From the NCBI RefSeq assembly GCF_022701295.1, contig NZ_CP033204.1, positions 2,480,001 to 2,544,000 on the forward strand: a stretch of 64,000 nucleotides of DNA, written 5' to 3'. Source of the DNA: Sphingopyxis sp. YF1 (lineage in GTDB: Bacteria; Pseudomonadota; Alphaproteobacteria; Sphingomonadales; Sphingomonadaceae). Position 1 is the first letter of the stretch. Each line of letters starts with the position of its first letter. Position numbers and translations under genes: made by a program. Under the pieces are notes generated by a model. The model was given only the letters and a program-made list of their open reading frames with translations. It was not told where the DNA came from and searched no databases. Positions 20,315 through 30,053 of the stretch are shown here, in pieces.

Positions 20315-20772
20315 GCCTGACGGTCCGCCGCCTCGGCTCCGCGGACATCGGGGCGATGCGCGACCTCAACGCGCTCTACGCCGACGCCTTCGAGGATCAT
20401 GAGACCTATCGCCGCGACACGCCTGACGACGCCTGGCTCGCGCACCAGCTTGGCCGCGAGACGATCATCCTGCTTGTCGCCGAAAGCGAAGGGGCGATCA
20501 TCGGCGGACTTACTGCCTATGAACTGCCCAAGCTCGAGGCGGCGCGACGCGAAATCTATCTCTATGACCTCGCCGTCGCCGAAACGCATCGCCGCCGCGG
20601 CGTTGCGACCGCGCTGATCGCCGAGCTCCAGCATATCGCCGCCGACACCGGCTCCTGGGCGGTGTTCGTGCAGGCCGACTATGTCGATCCGCCCGCGATC
20701 GCGCTCTACACCAAGCTCGGTGTGCGCGAGGAGGTGCTCCATTTCGACCTGCCGCCGAAGCCGCGTGGCTAG
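20311..20772 (+). CDS. AAC(3)-I family aminoglycoside N-acetyltransferase-like GNAT protein
   Basis: A 153-residue GNAT acetyltransferase. From memory of the family it resembles the gentamicin 3-N-acetyltransferases AAC(3)-I strikingly: ELPK followed by [12 protein letters not shown], then [11 protein letters not shown] (the acetyl-CoA loop), [16 protein letters not shown] and [12 protein letters not shown] all have near-identical counterparts there. The start overlaps the purT stop (ATGA), so it is an old chromosomal, co-translated gene and not part of an integron. It may acetylate another amine in the cell; resistance is possible but untested. Confidence 0.85.
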   Translation: MSLTVRRLGSADIGAMRDLNALYADAFEDHETYRRDTPDDAWLAHQLGRETIILLVAESEGAIIGGLTAYELPKLEAARREIYLYDLAVAETHRRRGVATALIAELQHIAADTGSWAVFVQADYVDPPAIALYTKLGVREEVLHFDLPPKPRG

Positions 20773-20805
20773 GCCGCCTGCCACTCGCCTGCTACACCCC
20801 GCGCC

Positions 20806-23619
20806 ATGTCCGAAAAGAATCATCTCTATCTGGTCGATGGCTCCAGCTACATCTTCCGCGCCTATCACCGCCTGCCGCCGCTGACGAACCCGCAGGGCGT
20901 GCCCGTCGGTGCGGTCTACGGCTATACGACGATGCTGTGGAAGCTGGCGAAGGACCTCAACGATGCCGAGGATCCGACGCACCTTGCGGTGATCCTCGAT
21001 CATTCGAGCCAGTCGTTCCGCAACGAAATCTATGACCAGTACAAGGCAAACCGCCCCGAGCCGCCCGAGGACCTGCGCCCGCAATTCCCGCTGATCCGCG
21101 ACGCGACGCGCGCCTTTTCGCTGCCCTGCATCGAGATGGAGGGTTTCGAGGCCGACGACCTGATCGCCAGCTATACCGAGGCCGCGGTCGCAGCGGGCTG
21201 GGACGTCACGATCGTCAGCAGCGACAAGGATCTGATGCAGCTGATCCGCGAACCCGCGGACGGCCCGCACGTCGACATGCTCGACACGATGAAGAATGTC
21301 CGGCTGGGCCTCGACGCGGTCAACGAGAAGTTCGGGGTCCCCCCCGATCTGGTCGGCGACGTGCTCGCGCTGATGGGCGACAGCGTCGACAATGTCCCCG
21401 GCGTGCGCGGGGTCGGACCGAAAACGGCGACCAAGCTGATCACCGAATATGGCGACCTCGAAAAGGCGCTGGCGGGCGCCGAGACGATGAAGGCGTCGAA
21501 GCTGCGCGAAAATCTGATCGAGCATGCCGACATGGCCCGGCTGTCGCGCATCCTGGTCGAGCTCAAGCGCGACTGCCCGCTGCCCGACGCGCTCGACGAT
21601 CTGAAGCTGGGCGCGATCCCGCCCGCACCGCTCAAGGCCTTCCTCGACGAGCATGGCTTCCGCTCGCTGTCAGCCAAGCTCGACAATGGCGCGACGCCGG
21701 GCGGTCCGCCGACATTGCCGCGCGCCGGCGCGGCACCGGCGCCTGCAACACCCCCCGCGCCGTCGACCCCGGCGCTGCCCGCATGGTCCGCAATCGACCG
21801 TTCGCTTTACGAAACCGTCACCACGGTCGAAGCGCTCGACCGCTGGATCGCCGAAGCGAAGGCCGCGCATGTCGTCGCGGTCGATACCGAGACCGCGAGC
21901 CTCGACAGCGTCACCGGCACCCTCGTCGGGGTCAGCCTGTCGACCGGCGCGGGCAAGGCCTGCTACATTCCGCTCGGCCATGGCGGCACCGACATGTTCG
22001 CCGAAAAACCCGAACAGATCGCGTTGGCCGACGCGCTCGACCGCCTGCGCGCGCTGTTCGCCGACGATGCGGTGCTCAAGGTCGGGCACAATCTGAAATA
22101 TGACATCGGGGTTCTCGCACAGCACGACATCACGATCGCGCCCTATGACGATACGCTCGTGATGAGCTTCGCGCTCGACGCCGGCAAGCACCAGCACGGG
22201 CTCGACGAGCTGGCCAAGCTCCACCTCGACCATGCCTGCCTGTCGTTCAAGGAGGTATGCGGCACCGGCAAGTCGCAGATCAGCTTCGCCGAAGTTCCGC
22301 TCGACCGCGCGACGCAATATGCGGCCGAGGATGCGGAAGTCGCATGGCGGTTGTGGAAGCTCTTGAAGCTCCGCCTGCCGCTCGAAGGCGGCACGCGTGT
22401 CTACGAGATGGTCGACCGCCCGCTCGTCGCGACGATCGAGACGATGGAACGCGCGGGGATCATGGTGAACCGCGACTATCTGGCGCGACTGTCGGGCGAG
22501 TTCGCGAACGAGATGCTGCGCATCGAAGGCGAGATCCACGAACTGGCGGGCCAGCCCTTCGCGATCGGCAGCCCCAAGCAGCTCGGCGAGATATTGTTCG
22601 ACAAGCTGGGACTGAAAGGGGGGCGCAAGGGCAAGTCGGGCGACTGGTCGACCGATCAGAACGAACTCGAACGGCTCGAACGCGACGGCGTGCCGATCGC
22701 GCGCAAGATATTGGAATGGCGCCAGCTCGCCAAGCTCAAGTCGACCTACACCGACGCGCTCCAGCAACAGATCAATGCGAAGACCGGCCGCGTCCACACC
22801 AGCTACAGCCTCGTCGGCGCACAGACCGGACGGCTGTCGTCGACCGATCCCAACCTTCAGAATATCCCGATCCGCACCGAAACCGCGCGCCAGATCCGCG
22901 ACGCTTTCATCGCCGCACCGGGGCATGTGCTGATCGCCGCCGACTACAGCCAGATCGAACTGCGTCTCGCCGCGCACATGGCCGACGTCCCCGAACTCAA
23001 GGAAGCCTTTGCGCAGGGGCAGGATATTCACGCCGCGACCGCGATCGAGCTGTTCGGCGAGGTCAACCGCGACACCCGCGCCAAGGCGAAGACGGTCAAT
23101 TTCTCGATCCTCTACGGCATCTCGCGCTGGGGCCTCGCGGGCCGGCTCGAAGTCACTCCCGACGAGGCGCAGGCACTGATCAGCCGCTATTTCGAGCGCT
23201 TTCCGGGCATCAGCGACTATATTACGGACACGCTCGAGCGCGCGCGCGCGACGGGTTATACCGAGACCCTGTTCGGCCGGAAGACCTGGTTCCCGCGCAT
23301 CAAGGCGCCGAACCAGAACGAGCGCGCGGGCAGCGAGCGCGCCGCGATCAACGCCCCGATCCAGGGTACCAGCGCCGACCTGATCAAGCGCGCGATGGCG
23401 CGCATGCCGAAGGCACTGGAGGAAGCCGGCCTCGCCGAGGTGAAGATGCTGCTCCAGGTTCATGACGAACTCGTGTTCGAGGCACCCGAAGGCAAGGCCG
23501 CGGCGGCGGGCGACGTCATCCGCCGCGTGATGATGGGCGCCGCCGAACCGGTGCTGACGCTGTCGGTCCCGCTCGAGGTCGAGATCGGCACCGGCAAGAG
23601 CTGGGGCGAAGCGCATTGA
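20806..23619 (+). CDS. polA: DNA polymerase I
   Basis: Repair and Okazaki-fragment polymerase of 937 residues. The 5'-3' exonuclease domain covers about residues 1-295 (YLVDGSSYIFRAYH, FEADDLIAS, VSSDKDLMQL). A proline-rich linker follows, then the 3'-5' proofreading exonuclease, whose metal ligands D360 and E362 in VDTET are present, so proofreading should be active. The polymerase domain has motif A D713 in DYSQIELR, the O-helix RAKAKTVNFSILYG and motif C D887 in VHDELVFE. It follows the acetyltransferase by 33 bases and is probably transcribed separately. Confidence 0.98.
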   Translation: MSEKNHLYLVDGSSYIFRAYHRLPPLTNPQGVPVGAVYGYTTMLWKLAKDLNDAEDPTHLAVILDHSSQSFRNEIYDQYKANRPEPPEDLRPQFPLIRDATRAFSLPCIEMEGFEADDLIASYTEAAVAAGWDVTIVSSDKDLMQLIREPADGPHVDMLDTMKNVRLGLDAVNEKFGVPPDLVGDVLALMGDSVDNVPGVRGVGPKTATKLITEYGDLEKALAGAETMKASKLRENLIEHADMARLSRILVELKRDCPLPDALDDLKLGAIPPAPLKAFLDEHGFRSLSAKLDNGATPGGPPTLPRAGAAPAPATPPAPSTPALPAWSAIDRSLYETVTTVEALDRWIAEAKAAHVVAVDTETASLDSVTGTLVGVSLSTGAGKACYIPLGHGGTDMFAEKPEQIALADALDRLRALFADDAVLKVGHNLKYDIGVLAQHDITIAPYDDTLVMSFALDAGKHQHGLDELAKLHLDHACLSFKEVCGTGKSQISFAEVPLDRATQYAAEDAEVAWRLWKLLKLRLPLEGGTRVYEMVDRPLVATIETMERAGIMVNRDYLARLSGEFANEMLRIEGEIHELAGQPFAIGSPKQLGEILFDKLGLKGGRKGKSGDWSTDQNELERLERDGVPIARKILEWRQLAKLKSTYTDALQQQINAKTGRVHTSYSLVGAQTGRLSSTDPNLQNIPIRTETARQIRDAFIAAPGHVLIAADYSQIELRLAAHMADVPELKEAFAQGQDIHAATAIELFGEVNRDTRAKAKTVNFSILYGISRWGLAGRLEVTPDEAQALISRYFERFPGISDYITDTLERARATGYTETLFGRKTWFPRIKAPNQNERAGSERAAINAPIQGTSADLIKRAMARMPKALEEAGLAEVKMLLQVHDELVFEAPEGKAAAAGDVIRRVMMGAAEPVLTLSVPLEVEIGTGKSWGEAH

Positions 23620-23709
23620 TATCCGCGAACTTTCGTTGATCCGGCGCGGAGGTCGGTGCATGTCGGACCAATGTCGCGCAGCGACTCTTGAGGGCTATTC
23701 GGGGGCAGG

Positions 23710-25407
23710 ATGATCGTCGGTATCGATTTGGGAACGACCAACAGCGCGGCGGCACTTTTTGAAAATGGTGAAACGAGGCTGATCCCCAATGCGCTGGGCG
23801 ACCTGCTGACCCCCTCGGCGGTCGCGATCCTGCCCGACGGGACGACGCTGGTCGGCAAGCCCGCGCTCAACCATTGGGCGCTCAAGCCCGCCGAGGCGAT
23901 CACCAGCTTCAAGCGCTTCATCGGCACGAACAAGACGATCAAGATCGGCCGTTTCTCGTTCCGCGCCGAGGATCTTTCGGCAATCGTGCTGAGCAGCCTG
24001 AAAGAGGATATCGAGGCCGCGACCGGGCAGGAGGTGACCGAGGCGGTCATCACCGTCCCCGCCTATTTCAACGACAAGCAACGCAAGGCGACGCGCCGCG
24101 CGGGCGAACTCGCGGGCCTCAAGGTCGCGCGCCTGCTCAACGAACCGACCGCCGCGGCGCTCGCCTTTGGCATCGCCGACAAGGAGGATCGCGAACCCTT
24201 CCTCGTCTTCGACCTCGGCGGCGGCACCTTCGACGTGTCGATCGTCGAGATGTTCGACGCGATCGTCGAGGTGCGCGCCTCGTCGGGCGACAACCGGCTC
24301 GGCGGCGACGATTTTACCGATGCGATCGTCGCCCACTGGACCGAGCGCCATGAATTTCCCACCGATGTGCGCAGCAACCTGCTCCAGGCACGACTGTTCC
24401 AGGCCGCCGACAGCGCGCGGCGCATGCTCACCGACCGGGATGAAGCCACGGTCGCGCTGACCGTCGGCGAGCGTCAGTTCGACCTGTCGATCGATGCCGC
24501 AACCTTCGAAAAGCTCGCCGAGCCGCTGCTCGTCCGGCTGCGCGATCCGATCCTGCGCTCGCTGCGCGACAGCGATTTGCGGATCGAGGCGCTGAGCGAC
24601 ATCGTGCTCGTCGGCGGCGCGACGCGCATGCCGATCATCCGCAAGGCGATCACCAAGATGTTCGGACGCTTTCCGAACCATGTCGTCCACCCCGACCATG
24701 CGGTGGCGATCGGCGCCGCGATCCAGGCGGGGCTGGTCGCGCGCAACGCCGCGCTCGACGAAGTACGGCTCACCGACATCTGCCCCTTCACCCTGGGGGT
24801 CGAGGTCACCGAATATGACAGCCACGGCCGCCTGCGCAGCGGGCTGTTCTCGCCGATCATCAGCCGCAACAGCCCGACCCCGATCAGCCGCACCAACAAT
24901 TATGCGTCGATGTCGGACAACCAGACGCACATCAAACTGAACATCTACCAGGGCGAATCGCGCGAGGTCGCTAACAACATCCTGCTCGGGACGATGGAAT
25001 TTCCGATCCCCAAAAAGCCCGCGGGACAGGTGTCGATCGACTGCCGCTTCACCTACGACACCTCGGGCCTGCTCGACGTCGACGTGACCATCCCCGAAAC
25101 CGGCGAGACCCGGTCGATGCTGATCAGCGACGATGCCGAAGCGTTGACCGCCGAGCAGCTCGCGGCGCGGCGCGAACAGCTCGCCGCGCTCAAGACGCAC
25201 CCGCGCGACGCCGCCGAGAACCAATATGTGCTCGGCTGGGCGGCGCGCCTCTACGAGGATTTCATCGACGAGCGGCGCGAGCATATCGCGCGCATGCTGC
25301 TCGACTTCGAGGGCGTGATCGAAACGCAGGACCCGCGCGCGATCGAAAAGGCGCGCGAGGCGTTCAGCGCGGCGCTCGGCGAGCTTGAAAGGGACTACCG
25401 CCTGTGA
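23710..25407 (+). CDS. Hsp70-family chaperone, HscC-like
   Basis: Short Hsp70 of 565 residues, close in layout to Escherichia coli HscC. The ATPase domain starts IVGIDLGTTNSA and has VITVPAYFNDKQRKATRRAG, LLNEPTAAALAFG, the phosphate loop FDLGGGTFDVS and GGATRMP. The substrate-binding domain begins near residue 365 and the lid is truncated compared with DnaK; no EEVD-like tail is present. The GTGA overlap with the next gene, a J-like protein, shows that they are co-translated, matching the known pairing of HscC with DjlB/DjlC-type partners. Clients are unknown. Confidence 0.9.
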   Translation: MIVGIDLGTTNSAAALFENGETRLIPNALGDLLTPSAVAILPDGTTLVGKPALNHWALKPAEAITSFKRFIGTNKTIKIGRFSFRAEDLSAIVLSSLKEDIEAATGQEVTEAVITVPAYFNDKQRKATRRAGELAGLKVARLLNEPTAAALAFGIADKEDREPFLVFDLGGGTFDVSIVEMFDAIVEVRASSGDNRLGGDDFTDAIVAHWTERHEFPTDVRSNLLQARLFQAADSARRMLTDRDEATVALTVGERQFDLSIDAATFEKLAEPLLVRLRDPILRSLRDSDLRIEALSDIVLVGGATRMPIIRKAITKMFGRFPNHVVHPDHAVAIGAAIQAGLVARNAALDEVRLTDICPFTLGVEVTEYDSHGRLRSGLFSPIISRNSPTPISRTNNYASMSDNQTHIKLNIYQGESREVANNILLGTMEFPIPKKPAGQVSIDCRFTYDTSGLLDVDVTIPETGETRSMLISDDAEALTAEQLAARREQLAALKTHPRDAAENQYVLGWAARLYEDFIDERREHIARMLLDFEGVIETQDPRAIEKAREAFSAALGELERDYRL

Positions 25408-26990
25408 GCGGCCTGCACTGGCCGTGGCCGATCCTCGGCATCGCACCGACCGACGACCGCAAGACCATCCGCGAGGCCTATGCCCGGCTGCTGAAAGCGC
25501 TCGACCCCGACGCCGCGACCGAGGCGTTCATGGAATTGCGCGACGCGCGCGATGCCGCGCTGTCGGGGCATTTCCTGCATCCGCCGCAGCTGGCAGACGA
25601 CGAGACGCAGGCCGACGATTTCGGCCTGGGCGACCCGCTCGACGGCGACGCCGCGCCGCCGCCTCCCGCGCCGGGCCCTGAGGAAAAGCCCCGGTTCACG
25701 GTCGACTACAACGACGAGGACGAGCAGTGTTTCCAGCGCATGGTCGAGCTTTTCACGGGCGAAGGCGAGATGGCTCCGTCGCAGGTCGAGGAATTGCACG
25801 CGCACCTCGACGCGCTGCTCGCCGACGAACGCATGGCCGACCTCGGCCATTATGCGCGCGTGGAGACGTGGCTCGCGCAGTTGCTCGCCGAGCGCTACCC
25901 GCGCGGCGCAGCGTTGTTTCCGCGCATCGCCGAGCATTTCCAGTGGAGTGCCCGCGCCCACGAACTGGGTATTCATCCCGCAATCCCCTGGCTGTTCAAC
26001 GCGCACGAAGGGCACAGCCTCGTGCGCGAGCTCGGCACGCCGGGCCACGCCTATCATCGCGAGTGGATCGAACTCGCGCGCGGCAAGCCCAAGGGCCCGC
26101 TGTGGCTGCGCGCGGTCGACAAGCAGCGGATGGGAAACCTGATCGCGACGATCCGCCGCGACTATCCCTGGCTCGAACAGGAACATTGGCAGTCCGACCT
26201 CGTCGCGCGCTGGGAAAAGAAGACAGCGAACGGCGGCGTCAGCGGCCCCAATCCCTGGGTGTGGTTGGTACTGGTCGCGATCTTCTTCGCCATGCTGCCG
26301 CGGATGCTCGACGGTGGCGCATCGACGGGCATCGACCGTCAGGCGGCGGCCGTTGCCGAAAAACAGCAGGCCGATGATGCGGTCGCCGCCTTTGTCGCGA
26401 GCCGCTTTCCCGGCGCCGCCGCCGATGGACGCACCCCGGAAACGCTCAAGCAGAAGAGCCCCCACATGTACGACACGCTGGGCAGGGCCGGGGCACGCTT
26501 TGCCGATTCCGCCGAACCCCGCGACCGCGCGATGATGCGCGAGATCACCGACACCTATTATTACATCATCGACAAGCTGCCGTACGAGCAACAGGTCGCC
26601 GATGCCCGATTCCGGGTCGGGATGATCAAGACGCTGAAGAAGGATGCGCCGGCCTGCGCCGCATTCACCAATAATCCGCGCTCCTACCTCCGACAGGGCA
26701 ACAATGCGGACACTGTCCCGGCAGACTATGGCTATCGCATGTTTTCGGTGGTCCACGACGAATATGACGGCCGCGAATGGCCGCTCGTTTCGGACAAGGC
26801 CGATATTTCGGGCGCGCTGATCGGCAAGCTGATCAAGCGATCGGGACTACCCGAGGCGCGCGTGCGCGCCGCACTGTCATCGGACAGCCCGCCCGATGCC
26901 GACCGCTGCGCCGTGGTTGGCAGTCTGCTGGAACTGATGACCGAGGTTCCTGCGGCCGAAGCGCGCAAGATATTGCCGGTCCTGCTGTAA
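25404..26990 (+). CDS. J-domain-like partner of HscC (DjlB/DjlC type), membrane-anchored
   Basis: A 528-residue protein starting with GTG inside the hscC stop. Residues about 5-50 form a J-like helix pair (PWPILGIAPTDDRKTIREAYARL...) as in DjlB/DjlC, but the invariant HPD tripeptide is replaced by DPD in LKALDPDAATEAF. An acidic linker, a long helical region and one membrane segment (VWLVLVAIFFAMLP, near residue 286) follow, leaving about 220 residues on the other side. HPD variants are known in this partner class. The C-terminal part is not recognisable to me. Confidence 0.75.
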   Translation: MSGLHWPWPILGIAPTDDRKTIREAYARLLKALDPDAATEAFMELRDARDAALSGHFLHPPQLADDETQADDFGLGDPLDGDAAPPPPAPGPEEKPRFTVDYNDEDEQCFQRMVELFTGEGEMAPSQVEELHAHLDALLADERMADLGHYARVETWLAQLLAERYPRGAALFPRIAEHFQWSARAHELGIHPAIPWLFNAHEGHSLVRELGTPGHAYHREWIELARGKPKGPLWLRAVDKQRMGNLIATIRRDYPWLEQEHWQSDLVARWEKKTANGGVSGPNPWVWLVLVAIFFAMLPRMLDGGASTGIDRQAAAVAEKQQADDAVAAFVASRFPGAAADGRTPETLKQKSPHMYDTLGRAGARFADSAEPRDRAMMREITDTYYYIIDKLPYEQQVADARFRVGMIKTLKKDAPACAAFTNNPRSYLRQGNNADTVPADYGYRMFSVVHDEYDGREWPLVSDKADISGALIGKLIKRSGLPEARVRAALSSDSPPDADRCAVVGSLLELMTEVPAAEARKILPVLL

Positions 26991-27006
26991 CCCCTACGAT
27001 GCCGCC

Positions 27007-27534
27007 ATGATGATTCCCGCCCTGTTGTTGACAATCCTTGCGGCCGATCCGGTGATCCCCCCCGCGGTGCCCCCGGCCCCGCCGCCCGTCGTCGTTACCC
27101 TGCCCGCGGTTGCGGCCGCCCCCGCGGCCATCCCCGACGAGGATATCCGGCTGTTTGCCGCGATCGCGGGGCGCAAGGTTGCGGGGCGGCCCGTCGGCGG
27201 CCCCTACCCGACCGCCGACAAGATCCTGCTGCTGGTCCGCGACAGCCGGGGCAATCCCGACATCGGCGCGAGCCTTGCGATCCCGGTGCGCCAGTCGCTC
27301 CCCGCTCCGCCGGACGGCACGCTCGCGGTCGTACGGCTGCACCAGCGCACCGAAACCGTCGTCCCCGGCCCGACCGCCGACGACTTCGCCTTCGTCGCCG
27401 CGAACCGTCTGCCGCTGTTCGTCATCGGCGAATGGGCGCGCCCGGCCCCGATGTGGGAAATCGTCTGGCTCGACGGCGCGGTGCGCCACCGGACCGTCGG
27501 CGAAGTCGGTGAGATCGGTCCCTGGCGCGACTGA
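27007..27534 (+). CDS. Secreted hypothetical protein
   Basis: A 175-residue protein of unknown function. A short hydrophobic leader (MIPALLLTILAA) is followed by a Pro/Ala/Val-rich stretch (to about residue 42), suggesting export with a flexible tether. The body contains GGPYPTADKILLLVRDSRGNPDIG, HQRTETVVPGPTADDFAFVAAN and FVIGEWARPAPMWEIVW. The order of a PTADD block and a V-I-G-x-W-x-I block faintly recalls JAMM/DUF4329-like folds, but no metal-binding HxH-D set is seen. It follows the J-like gene by 16 bases and may be co-transcribed. Confidence 0.6.
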   Translation: MMIPALLLTILAADPVIPPAVPPAPPPVVVTLPAVAAAPAAIPDEDIRLFAAIAGRKVAGRPVGGPYPTADKILLLVRDSRGNPDIGASLAIPVRQSLPAPPDGTLAVVRLHQRTETVVPGPTADDFAFVAANRLPLFVIGEWARPAPMWEIVWLDGAVRHRTVGEVGEIGPWRD

Positions 27535-27632
27535 CCGCACCCGGCGCCCTTTCGCCGCCTGCGAAAAGCGCCTATGGCCGCTCCGTGACGTCTGGCTGAC
27601 ACAGATGTGACAGCTCTCGACGAAAGGCCGAT

Positions 27633-28307
27633 ATGAGCAGCAACCCCCGGCAGGCGACACCCCCTGTCCGCATCCAGCAGAATATCCTCGCGCGCCGCGA
27701 ACGCCGCTTGCTCGACTGGCTCTGCGCGCGCCTGCCGATGTGGGTCACCCCCGACCAGCTGACGACGCTCGGCTTCCTCGGCGCGGCGATGGTGGCGATG
27801 GGCTATATGCTGAGCTGGCTGAGCCCGGCGTGGCTCGCGCTGTCGATCACCGGCTATGTCGTCAACTGGTTCGGCGACTCGCTCGACGGCAGCCTTGCCC
27901 GTTGGCGGCGGATCGAGCGCCCCTCCTACGGCTATTTCGTCGACCACAGTGTCGACGGGCTCGCGATCCTGCTGATGGTCGGCGGCATCGGGCTCAGCCC
28001 CTATATGCGCTTCGACGTCGCGCTGATCGCGGTGATCGGCTACCTGCTGCTCGCGATCCACACCTTCCTCGCCGCCAAGGTCGTCGGCGAATTCCGCCTG
28101 TCCTATATGGCGGGCGGCCCGACCGAACTGCGGCTGATGCTGATCGCGATGACCGCGCTGATGCCGGTCGTCGGCGGCGCCGACGTCCGCGGCATCAATT
28201 TTTCGGCGTTCGACCTGTTCGGCCTGCTCGTCTCGAGCATTCTCGTCACGCTGTTCGTGACGCAGAGCTTCACGACCGCGCGCCAGCTCGCGCACCGACG
28301 CGACTGA
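27633..28307 (+). CDS. CDP-alcohol phosphatidyltransferase family protein
   Basis: Integral-membrane enzyme of 224 residues that would join a CDP-linked lipid to an alcohol, or use a CDP-alcohol. The full signature D-x2-D-G-x2-A-R-x8-G-x3-D-x3-D is present, from D82 (DSLDGSLARWRRIERPSYG) through DHSVD at about 104-108. About six hydrophobic helices surround it. The substrate is not predictable from the motif; phosphatidylglycerol, phosphatidylserine or inositol lipid synthases share it. The start at 27633 is preceded by GAAAGG. Confidence 0.88.
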   Translation: MSSNPRQATPPVRIQQNILARRERRLLDWLCARLPMWVTPDQLTTLGFLGAAMVAMGYMLSWLSPAWLALSITGYVVNWFGDSLDGSLARWRRIERPSYGYFVDHSVDGLAILLMVGGIGLSPYMRFDVALIAVIGYLLLAIHTFLAAKVVGEFRLSYMAGGPTELRLMLIAMTALMPVVGGADVRGINFSAFDLFGLLVSSILVTLFVTQSFTTARQLAHRRD

Positions 28308-28325
28308 TTTGCGCGATCGCCGTCG

Positions 28326-29216
28326 TCAGCCGCGTACGCGCGCCTGGCGATAGGTGCCGAGCAGCCGCAGCGACTTGGTCTGGAAATCGAGCTCTTCGAG
28401 CGCCCGGTCGATATGTTCCTCGCCGGGCGCACCGACGATGTCGGCATAAAAGGTCGTCGCGGCGAAGCTGCCGCCGACCTGATAGCTTTCGAGCTTGGTC
28501 ATGTTGACGCCGTTGGTCGCAAAGCCGCCGAGCGCCTTGTAGAGCGCCGCGGGGATATTCTTCACCTCGAAGATGAACGTCGTCATCAGCGGTACGCCCT
28601 GCGGCAGTTCGGCCAGCGGCTCGCGCGCAAGCACGACAAAACGCGTCATATTGTGATCGGCGTCCTCCATGCCGGTGCCGTGCAGCGTCAGCCCGTAGAG
28701 ATCGGCAGCGTGCGGCGGCGCGAGCGCGGCGAGCCCGACCTCGTCGCTGTCGGCGACCCACGCCGCGGCGCCCGCGGTGTCGCTGTGCGCGACGGGATCG
28801 ATGTGATTGGCGCGCAGCCACTGACGGCACTGGCCGAGCGCCTGCTCGTGGCTCATCGCGCGCGTCACCGGGCCGAGATTGCGGCTCATCAGCCCGTAGC
28901 GGATGCGCAGGAAATGCTCGCCGACGATCGACAGGCCGGATTCGGGGAGCAGGAAATGGATGTCCGCGACGCGGCCGTGCAGGCTGTTCTCGATCGGGAT
29001 GATCGCGCGGTCGACGCGCCCGTCGCGCACCGCCTCGATCGCATCCTCGAAGCTGTAGCAGGGAAGCGGCAGCGCATCGGGATCATATTCGCGCGCGGCA
29101 AGGTCGCTGTTCGCGCCGGGCGCGCCCTGAAAAGCCAGCCCGCGCGCGGGCTCGGCAAGCGCCGCCTCCTTCATCGTGTCGACCAGTCGCTGCGCCGATA
29201 CCGTATAGCTGCCCAT
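28326..29216 (-). CDS. pheA: Prephenate dehydratase
   Basis: Converts prephenate to phenylpyruvate in phenylalanine synthesis, 296 residues. It is a stand-alone dehydratase without chorismate mutase. The catalytic lobe starts LAFQGAPGANSDLAA and contains IPIENSLHGRV and the key HNMTRFVVL block near residue 190, where Thr of TRF is catalytic. The C-terminal ACT domain (FIFEVKNIPAALYKAL ... NMTKLESYQ) carries the phenylalanine-sensing ES-type motif as LESY. The ATG at 29216 was chosen because upstream in-frame codons would add an atypical leader. It is divergent from a cytochrome c gene. Confidence 0.95.
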   Translation of the reverse strand: MGSYTVSAQRLVDTMKEAALAEPARGLAFQGAPGANSDLAAREYDPDALPLPCYSFEDAIEAVRDGRVDRAIIPIENSLHGRVADIHFLLPESGLSIVGEHFLRIRYGLMSRNLGPVTRAMSHEQALGQCRQWLRANHIDPVAHSDTAGAAAWVADSDEVGLAALAPPHAADLYGLTLHGTGMEDADHNMTRFVVLAREPLAELPQGVPLMTTFIFEVKNIPAALYKALGGFATNGVNMTKLESYQVGGSFAATTFYADIVGAPGEEHIDRALEELDFQTKSLRLLGTYRQARVRG

Positions 29217-29381
29217 ATCCGCCTTCCCGAAGTGCGCGGCGGCGCATAGCGGGGCACCGCATTTCACGCAACCGCGCGAAAGCCCTTTCATCCCCTTGCG
29301 CCGCCGCGCGCGCACCAGTAAGGGGTCGACCAAATCAGACATGCGCCCGATCACGGGCGCGAGCGTACGGGGCTGCAGAGC

Positions 29382-30053
29382 ATGGACAATCGCAACAACA
29401 CTATCGCCGGCTGGGTCTTGTTTGCCGGCATCTGCGCCCTCGGCCTGTCGATCGGCACGGGCATGCTGTCGGCCGGCCATGCGCCCGAAAAGCCTGGTTT
29501 CGTCATCGAAGACACCGACGCCGGTGCCGGCGGCGGAGCCGCGGCGGTGCCGCTTCCCAACCTTCTCGCTGCCGCCGACGCCGAAAAGGGCAAGGCCGTG
29601 TTCGCGAAGTGCGCCGCCTGCCACACGATCGAACAGGGCGGCGCCAACGGCATCGGTCCGAATCTGTGGGGCGCGCTCGGCAAGGCCCACGGCCATGTCC
29701 CGGGCTTTGCCTATTCGGGCGCGCTCAAGGGCGTTCCCGGCAATTGGGATTTCGCGGGCATGGACGCCTGGCTGACCAAGCCGAGCAAATATGCGCCCGG
29801 TACCAAGATGTCGTTCGCCGGTCTCGGCAACCCCGAAGATCGCGCCAACCTGATCGTCTACATGAACAGCATGGGTTCGAACCTGCCGTTGCCCGCCCCC
29901 GAAGCCGCACCGGCTGAAGGCGCCGCGCCCGCCGAGGGCGCAACTCCGGCAGCCGAGGGCGCCGCCGCCCCGGCCGATGGCGCGGCCGCCGCACCGGCCG
30001 CACCCGCCGAAGGCGCCGCCGCAGCGCCGGCCCCGGCCGAAGCCAAGAAATAA
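29382..30053 (+). CDS. Membrane-anchored cytochrome c (CycM/c552-like)
   Basis: Class I cytochrome c of 223 residues with an uncleaved N-terminal anchor (TIAGWVLFAGICALGLSIG). The haem site is CAACH, with the GIGPNLWG block after it, and the distal methionine ligand is in GTKMSFAG. The last 60 residues are an Ala/Pro/Glu repeat (units like AEGAAPAEGA) that probably forms an extended periplasmic tail. Membrane-anchored cytochromes of this type carry electrons from bc1 to the terminal oxidase. Its TAA overlaps the start of a second cytochrome gene by one base. Confidence 0.9.
   Translation: MDNRNNTIAGWVLFAGICALGLSIGTGMLSAGHAPEKPGFVIEDTDAGAGGGAAAVPLPNLLAAADAEKGKAVFAKCAACHTIEQGGANGIGPNLWGALGKAHGHVPGFAYSGALKGVPGNWDFAGMDAWLTKPSKYAPGTKMSFAGLGNPEDRANLIVYMNSMGSNLPLPAPEAAPAEGAAPAEGATPAAEGAAAPADGAAAAPAAPAEGAAAAPAPAEAKK

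Noticed and set aside
21670..23661. A 663-codon antisense frame over polA
   Set aside because: polA is full length with all motifs; the antisense frame is composition-driven.
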